Assembly (NCBI GenBank): GCA_905221605.1
Contig: CAJNDS010002689.1
Span: forward strand, 250,001-314,000
Direction of reading: 5' to 3'
Length of the DNA: 64,000 nucleotides
Origin: Symbiodinium natans
Lineage: Eukaryota; Sar; Dinophyceae; Suessiales; Symbiodiniaceae
Part shown: in pieces, positions 38,965 to 52,176 of the stretch
How the letters are laid out: every line of letters starts with the position of its first letter
Position numbering within the stretch: the stretch's first letter is position 1
Made by a program: the position numbers and the translations under genes
Notes under the pieces: model-generated
Seen by the model: the letters and a program-made list of their open reading frames with translations, nothing else
The model's database searches: none
Told to the model about the DNA's origin: nothing

Positions 38965-39870
38965 TCAAAGAACAATATATAATACATACTACATAATATA
39001 TAAATATACTATATAATGAATAATTAATAATAAATTATTAATAATAAATAATATTATATATTTTATATATTGTACATTATGTATACAGTATATATTATAC
39101 AATATATACTTTATATTATGCATTATATGCAGTATATAATATGCAATATACAATATCTGATATGCAATATATGACATATAATATACCATATGCGATATAT
39201 GTATATATATATATATATTTGTATATATATTTAATTTAGATTTTTTTTTTATTTATTCATGTTTATATTTACTTATTTATATACATACACATATCATATA
39301 ATGTACGACAATATGAAAAAACAAATATAAATATAAATGATATATATATATATATATATATACATGTATATATATATAAGTATAAGTGTGTATATATAAT
39401 ATATATATATAGTATAACAGATAATATATAATATACATAATATATAATATAAAATCTATAATATACAATATGTAATATGTAATATGTATCATATAATAAA
39501 TTATAGAATATATAATATGTAATATATAATATATAATACAATTTACATAGTACATACAACATAATAAATATATGATACATAATACAGAATACATAATATA
39601 AAGCATAATACATAATACATAATACAGAATACGTAATACATAATACATAATACATAATATATAATATATAATATATATAATATATAATATATAATGTATA
39701 ATGTATAGTATATAATAGGTAATGTGTAATGTAATGTGTATTATGTAATAAGGAAATATATATGCACATACATACATACATATATATACACACACGTCGA
39801 CCTTCACTATCGTGTGTATATAATATATATTTATATTTATTGATTTTTACTTATTTGTCTAATTTAATTA
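38965..39870. repeat. AT-rich satellite (TA/ATA)n
   Basis: About 900 bases of irregular TATA, ATAATATATA and ACATAATACATA units. It is almost free of G and C. Overlapping Tyr/Ile/Met-rich ORFs are artefacts. Confidence 0.95.
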
Positions 39871-39918
39871 TTTATTTATACGCATAGGACCCGCAGGACC
39901 AGGCGGACAGACAAGCAG

Positions 39919-40014
39919 ACCAGAGGACCAGAGGACCAGGGGACCACGGGACCAGAGGACCACGGGACCAGAGGACCACGGGACCAGAGGACCACGGGAC
40001 CAGAGGACCACGCA
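39919..40014 (+). repeat. Minisatellite of twelve 8-base units
   Basis: Twelve tandem octamers of the types ACCAGAGG and ACCACGGG, alternating regularly in the second half to give a 16-base higher-order unit. Confidence 0.9.
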
Positions 40015-40129
40015 GGTGGGCCGGATGGCTTATTTTTGTTTTGATGCCTATTATTTTTTTTATTGATCCCTATTATTTTTCTTTTTGATGCTTATTATTT
40101 TTTTTTGATGCCTATGCCATGGGATAGGG

Positions 40130-43100
40130 TCGCGCAGAAACAGGCCACACGAGGTGTATTTGCGCCGCTACCATTTTGAAAATTGGCGACTTTTGGGGTT
40201 CTGCGCAAACTCTGCTATGGTAGGACTTAATGCTTGCGGAACCGGAAAATAATGTCTACAAGTGTCTCTCAATGCACTCAGAAGCAAACAGTCTAGATAG
40301 TGCTACAAGACTACGCACACCAGTCATATTCACACCACACATCCACACGGTCCAAAAGAATCAAAGTGTCAAAAAGTGATGCCCATGTTCAACGTCGGGC
40401 CTCTTTGTAAGCACCGCTATCTCGCCAGTCTCGTGAGCACCACAAGTCTGGATCATCAGGACAGCTTGGCGTTTGCAGCTTACTTGTCCTTTCACGAGTC
40501 TTCAGTGACTGCACCTCAAACAGCAGAAGAAGGGAGGCGTCCAATTTGGCTAGGGCGCTACAGGGGCGCGCGTGAGCTGAGGCCCCAGCCAAGCACTCCA
40601 GGCAACTCAGAAGCACGAGTGGCCAGAGGCGCTTCCTCAACAAAACGCGGCAAAACGCGCAGCAAACTCCAGACGATCAGTCTACTCAGTGTCTACTCGA
40701 AACAACGTACTGCTCTCCGTACTGCTGTCCACTCTGCGCTGAGAACAAACGAAGGTCACACCCCTGCCGGCCAAGTCTCATTGCATGAGGGCTTGTAACC
40801 ACTGCGGCAAACGGCAGCGGATATGTCCCATCCCAGCATCTCACACATGATTATCTTTGATTCTCTTTCAAAAACACGTGCAAGATCGTGCAAGTGTGCC
40901 CTCCAGAGAGCACAAGGAGCACACAGCAAGCACACAGCGAATATTTCAGGCTGGGCATGACCGCTCCAGGCAGCCCAAGCGAAGGCCTCCGCTTAGCCAG
41001 CGGCAAAGCTTCTCAACACGACCGAAGCTGTGCCAATTCTGCGCCCACCTTTCCTAGCCATGCTCGTGTTTTGCTCACCATTGCTGGCATCATACTGTAC
41101 TCCGGTACTCCGAGGCCCGAGCCCCGAGCTGTGTGCCGTGCTGTACAAACACGCCACATGGCTCACGCCCACGTCAAACTGCATGTCATACCGCGTCAAC
41201 CCCCATGATACTGCGACTACTGCATCCACACGTGAAAAGCGAAAACTCGTGAAACCCACATTGCTTCACCTGCGGTATACAATGCAGAGTTGCAAGCGCC
41301 GATCAAACTTTTGAAATGAACTGCGCTAAACTCAAAACTTACAAGCTCGAAAATACAGCAAAGTTTTGATGGTCTGCCGTCTTCGACCCAGGTTGACTTC
41401 GTGATTCATTGATCACGTGATGCTCCCTTTCAGGGAGGACAGGTTGTGAGAAAGTTGCTAAACTAAGCGCATGAAGCGTTGGAACCATGTTCAGGCCCTC
41501 AGACCACGAAAAGAAACTTTCTCAGATTGAAAATTTTGCACAATGCTTTACCATTGCACAAATTTGGTAAGGCTCCCACGGTGAAGTGATCCGGCGCTGT
41601 GGCCGCAGTTCACCTAGCACAGGCCACAGATGTAATTACTCAGATTTACTAAGTCTCCGAAACTAGCAACTCCCAGGTAGTAATACGTTTGCAAGACTTT
41701 CGTAGTATGCTGTTTCCGTGCCAAAAGCTACGATCAGGATTTCCTACGACAAACCATTTTCGAACTGATGATACTGTACTAACAACTCAACTGCAACTTA
41801 AACGAAATGTAATGGCACTAACGTCACAAAGTCCCATTTTGTCATAGGTTCAACTGTGGCTTTTTGGAGGACCTTTGAGCATGACGTCAAGCATGGTCTA
41901 GCTCCGCCTTTTGCTAGCATGGATCAACCTGCTGGGCTGCGCGTGCTGACTAGGGAGTAAGTAACCTAAAACCGCACACGCAACGGGTTAATCATTGGGG
42001 CAACGAATCGAGTTCGGAAATCACAACGTGCATCACGAACAGCAAACACCCTGCGAAGAGCAAAACAAGGGTTTATGGGCCATTGGCCCTTAAGCCCACT
42101 GCTGATAAACCTCAAACCTTGCATCAAGCCCCAAATCCAGCTGACACATCTTGGCATTGCGAAAACTTACAATGTAAGATCGCCTGCCGTGCAAAACCCA
42201 ATGCCAATCAATGAATGCTGCAAACCAACAAGAACGAAGTACAGATCATTACTGTAGCTTATAGCGCAGCGTACTGCCACCATCTCCTTGCTCAGCGCCT
42301 GGAGCTGCTGGCGCTGCTGGCCTAGCCGGATCTGGTGAGCCTAAGAAAGAACATTCTGCACAAGACTTCGTCTTCTGTCAATCACAACATGTCACCTGTA
42401 CAATTTCTGAGAACTCCGAGTTCCCACACTGACCAGAGCAACCTGCTAGGCCATTCGTCTTGCTTAGGTCCTCAAAATGCCATGCTAACATGGCACAGAA
42501 AGCTTCACTTTCAGCTGAAACAAGCAGTCTCCGTCTCTTCCTCTCCGCATCACGATCACAATCGCATACTACAGATGCCCATGTTGCTCACAAGGGAGCT
42601 AAGTGATCAGCCACCATTCAGCTCTGCATCATCCTGCTGTCCATGTACTTCCAAGCTGTGCATTCTCAAACCCCGGCGCGTGCAGATGTTTCGGGTTTGC
42701 GGCAGTTTGAAGCAGACTAGAAGGCGGAATTGAAACTACGGCTTTGTTTGGGGCGGAGGATACCTTGAAAATGTCCAGAAATGAGTTTCGAAATTCGCTA
42801 GTTTCCAGCAGAAGCTCCACATATAAGTCCATGACAAGTATGAAATTCCGCCATTAATTATGACAAGTTCTAGATCCATCGTTGGTTCATGGCCTTTACA
42901 CCAGCGCAAAATCTAAAAGAACACCACAGAATTCCACAAACGTGTCTGTTCACAACATTGTTGCCATGCACCAGTGCATGCAATCAAAACTCCCACCATG
43001 CTTTGTCAGTCCTGAAGCCTTTGAGCTTCTGCCCGGAAGAAACCCGAGAATGAGACGTGGCCCAGCCTGGTCAGATATTCACCGACCCCCCACGAGGGCA

Positions 43101-44526
43101 GCGCCAGTGAAGGCTTTAGTGCCTGCGCCTTGCCCACTCTTCCCACCCTTGGCGCTCGCCATAAAACGGATGAGCAAGTAGTATCTGATGCCAACGCCGA
43201 TGGGCAGCAGAACAGAGTTACTGTTTAACGGCAATGTGTTCTGCCAGGGCAGCCATCCTTGAATATGGAAGTTTCAGCAAGTAAAGACATTTCAAAGATC
43301 CGGAATTCCACGATGGAGTCCATTGCGGTCACAAGCACTGGGCTCAAATTCCGGATCACACCAAGTACAAATGCTTGTTTGAACTTGCTTTCAATGTCCA
43401 ACTGCTGAATCCTCGATCACTGCGCGTCCAGGCACCTCACTCGTGAGAGCTAGCTGAAGGAAGCATCCAGAAGAGGCATCTGAGCGGGATTCAAGCTCCC
43501 GGTGCCATACTGCAAGATCTTCTTAGGCTTGCTTGTATGGCCGTGAGCATCAGCTGGTCCCTGGATGTTTTTCAGTGTTTGATGGTGCCTTCAGGTCGTC
43601 GGCTCTTCCGAAATCTTGGCCCCGGCTTGTGCTAAATAACACCGAACGTCGTCTATCCCGCCTTCCACTACGCTGCACACCTGGGCCGGAGACAACTCAA
43701 GCGGTGTGCCCGACGCGGCGGTCTAAAGCCTCACGGTAAAATTGTATAGTTTTGATCCCCACCTTCTTCATACTTCTTCCGCCGGCCATGCCATGAAGGG
43801 AGACCATGGCAGACCACACGCCCCTTGTCACGTGCGCGCATCAAGGGAGACGCTCTCAAGACCAAAGGCCCAAGCCGCGTCGCCCCCTCAACACCTCAAC
43901 CCTGCGTGCCTATGAACAGAGCTCATATAGGAGATAACAAACCCGAGCCGCGTGACAACCACCCGGCCTTGAGCTCAACAGAAACAAAAAGACAGACCAT
44001 GGGAAACCACAGACACAGCAGGCGCATGACACCACTGATGAACCATGGGAAACCACAAACCTGAGCTGCGTGACACCCTGTGCGCAGACACATAGCACGG
44101 GGGATTCCATGCCTAAACTGCGGACCGCTCATGCAGAATGCCATAAAACGCCCATCTGGAACTGTACGCTCAGGATCGTGGAAACCATGACCTAAAGACG
44201 CCGAGCCGGCAATGGCACTCATCATCGCGGGCCCAAATTGTGTTCCGCCCATCCGGCCCCATCGAAACCACAAGCCGAACCGCGTGACACCCATCGAGCC
44301 AAGCGCATGAGAGCGGACAGTGCCCCAAACGGTTCCCGCTTGGTGAAAACATCATGTTCACCAAAGCGCTGGGAACAAAACAAAACTGTTTGAACTACAT
44401 CTTCTTTCTTTGCGAAAATCTCAACTGATCAGTCTTTCCAAACTTTGATTGTTCTCAATATTTAAGGATGGCTGCTCTGAGCAAGAAGCTTTTTTTTGTA
44501 AGGTTTTGGCCATGTTCTGGATTTGT
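40130..44526. other. Host spacer without recognisable genes
   Basis: The sequence has mixed composition and only short ORFs in competing frames. I saw no domain, no tandem array of note and no RNA gene. Single small exons cannot be excluded. Confidence 0.5.
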
Positions 44527-44856
44527 TCATAGTTCCTTCTTATAGTTCGAATGAAACAAACTTGTACCAAAAAAAACGCCATTTATACAGCATTTAGCAA
44601 TATTGTCATGCATTGACACGTTTGCATAATATTGTTTCCAGAATTCCCGTTGCAATGGAGTGAATTGAGTGAATCTTGCGTCGATGTGCTTCAACCAGAT
44701 ATTGATTCCATTTCTTTCACTGTTGGGATCTGCAGCTACGGAATACACAAGCCTCCTAAACAATCCAAATGATGCCCAGCTCACGAAGTTCTCAATTCCC
44801 AAAGCTTTAAAATTGATTGCTGCAGACAGCCATAGCGTAAGTCTCGCAAATGTAGC
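44527..44856 (-). CDS. Possible terminal exon of an unknown host gene
   Basis: An open frame of 110 codons on the minus strand with natural-looking composition (for example FGLFRRLVYSVAADPNSER, then WLKHIDARFTQFTPLQREFW), ending KKEL and TAA. It has no ATG at its beginning. Just upstream on the minus strand lie an AG and, a little further, a GTAAGA, so it may be the last exon of a spliced gene. No family is recognised. The evidence is composition and length only, so this may be chance. Confidence 0.3.
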   Translation of the reverse strand, partial: ATFARLTLWLSAAINFKALGIENFVSWASFGLFRRLVYSVAADPNSERNGINIWLKHIDARFTQFTPLQREFWKQYYANVSMHDNIAKCCINGVFFGTSLFHSNYKKEL

Positions 44857-44917
44857 TCATGGGCCTTCTTACCTAGCTTCCTACGCACCCTCAGTATTTG
44901 TCTTGCTCGAAGTCGAA

Positions 44918-45255
44918 AATTTGAAGACGAAATTCGGCCCCGAAGACGATAGCCGATATTCGGCCGCGAAGATGAAATTCGGCACTGAAGACGAAATTCG
45001 GTCCCTGAAACCTAAGTTCGGCCCTGAAGGTCAAGCAAGTTCGGCCCCTGAAGCCTAAATTCGGCCCCTGAAGCCTAAATTCGGCCTCGAAGACGGGCCA
45101 AATTTCGGCTTCAGGGCCGATATTAAGCTTCAGGGCCCGAGTTTCGTCTTCAGGGCCGAATTTACGCTGAATCTAGGCTTCAAGCCAAATTTTGTCATCT
45201 CATCTTCAGGCCCGAATTTCGTCTTCAAATTTCGTCTTCGAATTTCGTCTTTGCC
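44918..45255. repeat. Fold-back array of GAAATTCGGCCCTGAAG units
   Basis: About eight short units around AAATTCGGCCCCTGAAG lie in one direction (44,918-45,090), followed by about seven in reverse complement (CTTCAGGGCCGAATTT type, 45,100-45,255). The two halves could pair into a long imperfect hairpin. Confidence 0.8.
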
Positions 45256-47539
45256 CCCTCCCCGTTTCCTCATCCCGGAATCATGTTTGCGAGAGCTACT
45301 ACGCACTGTTCAAAGCCGGTGCGGGCCACACGAGCACCTCGCGCAGCACAAACAAAACGGAAGCCCAAAAGAGGCGAGCATCATTTGCACTAACGAGCAT
45401 CATCGACTATTTTACCTGCAGCGCCATGAAAAGGCGATGATGACGCCCAAGCTCTAAACTCTGAGGCTTAAATGCTATAAAGCCTGAACACTCAACAGTG
45501 AAGCCTCGAGTTTGGACCCTGAACCCCGAACCCTGAAACCTGAACACTACGGATCTAAGACCTAGTTACGTCAACCGTCAACCCGATTTAAGTTCAGGGT
45601 TTGGTGCCCGGCACTTCCAACTTCGGATCCCCAAAACGGCTTTTGGGGTCAGGGCCGTCGCGTGCGGCTAGGCCCGATATCATGTCCAATGAGTTCAAGC
45701 GGTGTAAACCATGAGCACAAGCCTGCATGCAGTGCTTCTCCTCTTTGTATACTCGGAACAAAACCATGGCACTGCAAGCCAAGACTTCAAGAACCAAGAA
45801 TGCCTTGCGTTCTGCATGGCATAGAAGCGCTTAGCGGCAGCTCGCTCAGCGCGCTTGTCAAAATCCTCCTCAGTTCAAGCTGGAGAGGTTTGGAGAGCTT
45901 TTGGGGAGCTGCAGAAGCATTGCACAAACTGCAGCTGCCAAGATCTGCCAAGTGCACCGGTTTGCGCAAAGACAGAAACATGACAAATCAATGCATCTGC
46001 AGACATCTCCGTAGTTCTCTGTAGCTGCTGATTCATCGCTGCTGACTGGACTCTAGGCTGCTGGCTCCAAGGGCCTCTGCCAAGTGCATCTGAGCCTGAA
46101 CCTGAGGAGCGCTCCCCTTTCCGAGAGACAACCAGCAGCAACACAGCAACACTCAGCAGCACTCAGCAACACACAGCAACGCAACAATTTCTACGCACAC
46201 AAAAGCACATCAAATTCGAGCACTCAAGCGGAATGCTCCCGGCATTCGGGAGCAACTTTCATCAACTTCCTGTCCCTAAGCCGGGAACGAACTCTCCAAG
46301 ATCAAGCCATCCGTCTGCTGAAGTGTCACAGACACTGAACAATGCCTCATGCTGAACAGTACAGAGCAACCATGCAGCGAGAGTGAACCGTACTTCTCAA
46401 ACAACGTGCCAAGTACTTCATCTTGGCATTGTGCCCGCATGGCTTCGCCCAGCTCCGACACCTGCGAACTATTGCCCGATCTTCGTATGCCGAGGGGGGG
46501 CATGGAGTTCTACAGTCATGCATGTCACTGCGTCTCGCACCCACCTCCGCACTTTCGAAAGCACCCAACAACCAACCACGATGCTTTCCTGCCACTGGCA
46601 CACATTCATGACGCGCATTTGCACGAAGATTCGGAATTGACACTTGCATGAAAACAGTAAGCAGCACCAGAATCCTGGACTGCTGTCCACACTGTTCGCA
46701 GAATCGAGATATTATCTCTGCACATCAAAACGGTACATGAGGCACACGGTCCTCCCCCTTGATCCACACTGGACAAAGATCTGCTCCAGCCCGCGCCTTT
46801 ACGGCAACCTAGCCCTCGGCAGTTGCCCCTATCTGCAAGGTGTGTAGGGAAAGCGACGCCACTCGAGGACATCATGGTGACTGATCGCTGTGCCTTTCCA
46901 CGTTGGCGAGTCAACAAACCAAGGGACTTGCATCGTTCTGCATCCACGCGAGCAGTGTGATTCGGACACAAATCGAACTGGAATGCGTTTCCTCTCTTGC
47001 ATGGACTGGTCCATGGCCGCGCATATGCACTTCCATGCAGCGGAGCCATGCGTCGATCGTCAGAAGCCTTCCTTGCACTAGCAAGTACGGTGTCGACCTC
47101 AGCGGCGCTGATTGCACGTCCGTCCAAGCAATCTCCAACTGGCGCTCCACATGGCACCACAGATACTGCGGGTCGGCCCATGGCTCGTTCTCAGCTTCTA
47201 AGTGCGCTAACTGTGGATGAGCATGACGAGCTGTGATGGATGAAGTCAGCATGTGCCCTTCTCGACGGAGAAATATACAGCTAAACCAAAGGAATATGGC
47301 TAACGAGGATCTGCGGATGTGTCATGACATCTCCACACAAAGGAGCAATACCTTAACAAGAGCAGCCGGATCACAAGTACCTCCTACATGAAACGGTGGC
47401 ATTCGTTGCCCCATCATGTGTGCCTCAGACAATTTGCGGACCCATTGCTGCACCAGCCCCATGCCCAGCCTGCTCGCATCTTTTCACCTCCGTAGCACTC
47501 AGCGTGCGGCTGAGGCCGCATCCTTCTTTTGAGATTTAG
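45256..47539. other. Host spacer
   Basis: A telomere-like decayed stretch (CCTGAAC variants) is at about 45,470-45,570. Otherwise there are only short ORFs in competing frames and nothing recognised. Confidence 0.5.
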
Positions 47540-47783
47540 AATCTGATGAATCTGGCTCATCACACCGGACCTTGGACGAAAATTGGATTTGCTTCAACAG
47601 ACTCACCAGCGTTGGGAAAATTTATCAGCAACAAGGGCAGCGACGATGCTTTCCAACTGGTCCTTCTTGCTGACACCATATCCCGCTTTGATGCCTTCCA
47701 AGATGTTCTGAAAACAGCACCAACATCAACTCTGAAGAATGGCAACATTGCAGCATTTTTTGCATTTGCATACGCAGCTTCGG
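47540..47783 (+). CDS. Possible internal exon of an unknown host gene
   Basis: The segment is bounded by a pyrimidine-rich stretch ending TTTAG at 47,535-47,539 and by GTAAGG at 47,784. Between them one frame is open and protein-like (KFISNKGSDDAFQLVLLAD, then FDAFQDVLKTAPTS, ending AAFFAFAYAASG). Another donor-like GAAG-GTAAGC follows near 48,402. No family is recognised and no joined gene model is attempted; confidence rests on the pairing of splice-like signals with an open frame. Confidence 0.3.
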
Positions 47784-49430
47784 GTAAGGAAGCCTAGCGC
47801 GACACAATGTACAGAAAAGCACATGCCAAGAGCATCAACATTGCAGCAGAGCCTATGCTGCCAACACTGGTGCAGGCGGGTTTTACCTTTGCCTGGGGTG
47901 CAGCAGGCATCAAACTGTAAGGAATCATCTGACGTGGAACTGCCTGGCAGCCATACCCGAAGAGCAAAAACATGCAAAAACCAAAGCAAGATCTGTAATT
48001 GAGCACACCGCCCAGTTTTGCTCCAACATAGACCCCAGCCGATCCAGATTGGCGGACTCATCCAAACCTTTTAGGTCCTGAAGGGGATACACAAGGTCGC
48101 TTCGAAACATGGGTCAGGCTTGTGAACGATGTCGCACAAGCAGGCACAGGCGCGATCCACCTTCTTGCCAGTGGCGAAACTTGCAGATGGCGTTGTCGAC
48201 AGAGCAAGAACTTCAAGAACCCTCGGCAAATGGCTTGCACAGCTTCATTGCCGACTCACGCAGCAGAGCTGTACTGCATCCAAGGCTCCCCCCGACAATG
48301 ACCCGCCGCCTGTACCATGGCATTCGTGAAGGCTCTGCACACAAACAAAACAATTTCCCTTGCTTCCAGTGCCTTGCTGCTTTGGCATCAAATGTTGGAA
48401 GGTAAGCACAAGCATGTTCCTCAGCTTGTCAACGGCGCCAACAGATATGAGACATGGGCTACACCCCTACTCAAATGGATCGACCACTTTGATTCTTGTG
48501 GTTTCGCTCCAACAGCACAGAAGCATCGCTGCAAGTGCCACTGATGTTCATGTGATCTGACCACGCACGTGCTGATGAAGAACCAGATCAGAAAAGCCTG
48601 CCGGACAAGAACGCAACTATACAAACACAATTGGGAACATCAGACATTCACGAGCATTAATTGGCACTCATGCGACAAGAAACGCACAATCCGGCTGATG
48701 CTCGCTGATGGCGGAACACCGATGGCTTCATCATGATCCGGTTAAGCTTCATTTACGGCAAAATTGCAGGAGCAACGCGCTAATTTGCCTGGCTGCGTGT
48801 CGCATCTCGCGTCTGATAGCTAGCATGCGACAAAGAAAGCTACAGCACTTACTAGCTCTCATGTTGCATCGAACATCAAGCATGCACTTTGATCATGCAG
48901 CACAAGCCTTGGAAATGGCAACGCAGGCATGGTAAAACCATCCTGGCTTCATGCGACCAGTGCCACTCACATGAAGATATGTGAAGGTAGAATGTGCCGT
49001 GGTATACAAAATCTGCGGCCATGACCGCATGGGCTTGCGGTTGCCCAGTTTTGAACCTCTTGAACCCTGTCTCCAGCAACCAACCTTCTGCGGATGGTGC
49101 CCCAATTTCCTTGTAAACAGAAATAACAAACGAGCTACTTCAATCATCCAAACATCATTTTGATCGCCTCGCATCACACAGCATAACTGAAATTCCCTGA
49201 GCAAATTGTTAAAATTTGTTAAAGGCACCACCGTGCTGTTCACGCGCGCCGCGCACATGCCGACCACATCGGTATTTTCGGTGTTTGGTGGACATTTCAA
49301 CTGAAAGTGTCGCGCCTGTCGTGTTTTTCGGGGGGTGGTGGCGGCGCGGGCGTGGAGGCATCGAATGCATCGGTATTTACGGTGTTTCCGGGACTTTGCA
49401 GTCGAAAACGTCGCGTCTGCCGTTATTTTA
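47784..49430. other. Host spacer or intron, with two dispersed-repeat fragments
   Basis: No clear gene is present. At 49,268-49,290 and 49,370-49,395 there are phrases like ATCGGTATTTACGGTGTTTCC, reverse relatives of the repeat family at 26.9-28.6 kb. A possible further exon near 48,370-48,402 is too short to call. Confidence 0.45.
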
Positions 49431-49630
49431 CCAGAGCATGCATGTCCGCACGATGATAACGTCCGTGTCGCCAGAGCATGCATGTCCGCGCCATGATAAC
49501 GTCCGTGTTGCCAGAGCATGCATGTCCGCGCGATTATAACGTCCGTGTTACCAGAGCATGCATGTCCGCACGATGATAACGTCCGTGTTACCAGAGCATG
49601 CATGTCCGCACGATGATAACGTCCGTGTTA
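49431..49630 (+). repeat. Five tandem 40-base units
   Basis: The unit begins CCAGAGCATGCATGTCCGC and ends TAACGTCCGTGTTA. It is repeated exactly five times with one to four changes per copy. No spacers separate the copies, so it is a minisatellite and not a CRISPR array. Confidence 0.95.
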
Positions 49631-51325
49631 CCTACCGTTGCAAGCGCCTGGTCAGAGCATCCATGTCTGCTTCTCCTGACGCCCTGCAAAGGACAAGGAC
49701 TAGCTCAAACTGTGAGTACGTCGCATGCAAAGAATGTTCGCTGCAGCTTGCTCCGCAAACAGCTTTACTTAACCGCCTGCATGTCTCCGAAACCCAAGCC
49801 GCAGCGTGTTTCTAGCCAAAAATCTGATGGTTTCCGTGCATCGACCGTCCTGACTTATCAAAGTCACAAAGCCTCAAAGTATTGCGCCTGCCATGTAGAA
49901 CTAATGTCTCTCTTGCTTCCTGCTTGCTCCGGCGCGCGTGAACAGCACGGAGGAGCGTTGTTAAACATAAACCATGCAAAACGACATGAGTGCATTCCGA
50001 AAGTTACAATGCAGTCCGGGCTTCTGAGAAGTACTTCAACCTAAATTGTGTTTTGGCCCGGGACCTGTGCCAAAACTACGTTTTGAGCTGAAACTGCAAG
50101 CCTTCAAACCTAAGTACCACCCATACTTGAAGGTAATTTTTGGAGCCTGGAACTGAAGTGGTCTTGTAAACTTGGCACACGGAAGTGAGTGAGTGAGTGA
50201 GACCTGCAAGCCGATAATGCGTCGTGCAAGCTTCGCGAACACATCGCCGCCCCTCAAACATCCTCCAACTGGTGGTTTGAGCAGAAACCCCCTTGTACGC
50301 AGTCCGAAGCAGCACGTGCAGCAAACGGGTTGCTTGCCATCCACCTCCCTCGTTTTTTTGTTTCTTAAAGTCATAATTCGAAAAACAGAGAAGAAAAGAA
50401 TGAGAGAGAGTTGAGCCTTGAAAGAGAGTAGGAATTACATTAAATTCCACCTTTTCTCGTTTGTTGTTTTTGTTTCTTGAAGTCATAATTCGAAAAGAGA
50501 GAAAAGAATCCCCCTAAAAAGGAACAATCTTGTGGGGAGTTTGGGGGGGCGCGTTACTCATCCATAAAGCTGGTCTCAACTCTATCTAAGCACAAGTCAA
50601 GCCACCGAACCGCAAATGACATTGGGATTCTGGCAACAACTCGTCTTGATCTTTGCCTTTCCAATCCTTTCCAGAGAATGGCGCCAGTTTCGCCTTGCAT
50701 CTGCGTCTTGCAGAGGTAAATCTGCTCCATGTCCGTTCTCAAAAGGTCTGCTTCAAACGCTCCGTTTGTACGTGTCTTGTCGCCTTGTCCGGTCCAAAAC
50801 CCGAACGAGCATCCGGCTCTAGGCTACCTGCAGACCTATGCAGGCCCACAGGCGAAGGTTGATCCCTAAGGCAAGGATAACGAGTGATAACAAAACAGCA
50901 GGTTCACATGAGTGGTGTGGTCTTGTCGCTCGTTGGCGTGATCACGTTGTCAACCGGTTCAGAGCAAATCCACTTAAAATTTTTTGACATGTTACTTGTG
51001 GTATTGCAGCGCTGCTTGCATTTGAGTAGGCGAGTATTCGCACGCCGAATCGACCTCGGACATGGCCAAGGTTCGACAACCTGACAGCAAGAAAACCTCA
51101 ACCTTTAGAATTCTAACTTGGGCTTTTTGCCTAACGGCAAAATGGGGGTGCGAAGCACTCTCCCGCTTTGTTTACTGGGAAACCTTTCACTTGGAAGCTG
51201 GAACCAATCTGAAGTTTCAGCCTAAACCCCCAACTCTGAAACCCCAACACTACCAGTTCCATTCTCACGACGACGATGACTTCGACTGCGACTACGACCA
51301 CTACTACGAATACCTACCAGTACCA
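49631..51325. other. Host spacer with two copies of an AATTCGAAAA repeat unit
   Basis: No gene is seen. At about 50,349-50,405 and 50,456-50,512 there are two copies of a unit with TCGTTT, then GTTTCTT-AAGTCATAATTCGAAAA, then AGAGAAAAGAA. They are related to the three-copy array at 53,996-54,320. Confidence 0.5.

Positions 51326-52171
<846 letters not shown>

Positions 52172-52176
<5 letters not shown>

Larger units (their letters stand above)
37988..40129. mobile_element. Possible non-autonomous element with inverted ends and 14-base flanking direct repeat
   Basis: GCCATGGGATAGGG occurs at 37,988-38,001 and again at 40,116-40,129. Just inside, the left end has tandem units GGATCAAAAAAAAAATAAAT with AAGCATCAAAA (38,007-38,096) and the right end has the reverse complement type TTTTGATGCTTATTATTTTT (about 40,030-40,115). 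This is the layout of an inserted element with terminal inverted repeats and a target duplication. There are no genes; the inside is made of G-tracts, a duplicated block, AT-rich satellite and an 8-base minisatellite. Confidence 0.45.

Noticed and set aside
39269-39807. Tyr/Ile-rich ORFs of about 175 codons
   Set aside because: They are artefacts of the AT satellite.
49431-49630. CRISPR array
   Set aside because: The 40-base units are contiguous without unique spacers; the same holds for the 30-base units near 38.3 kb.
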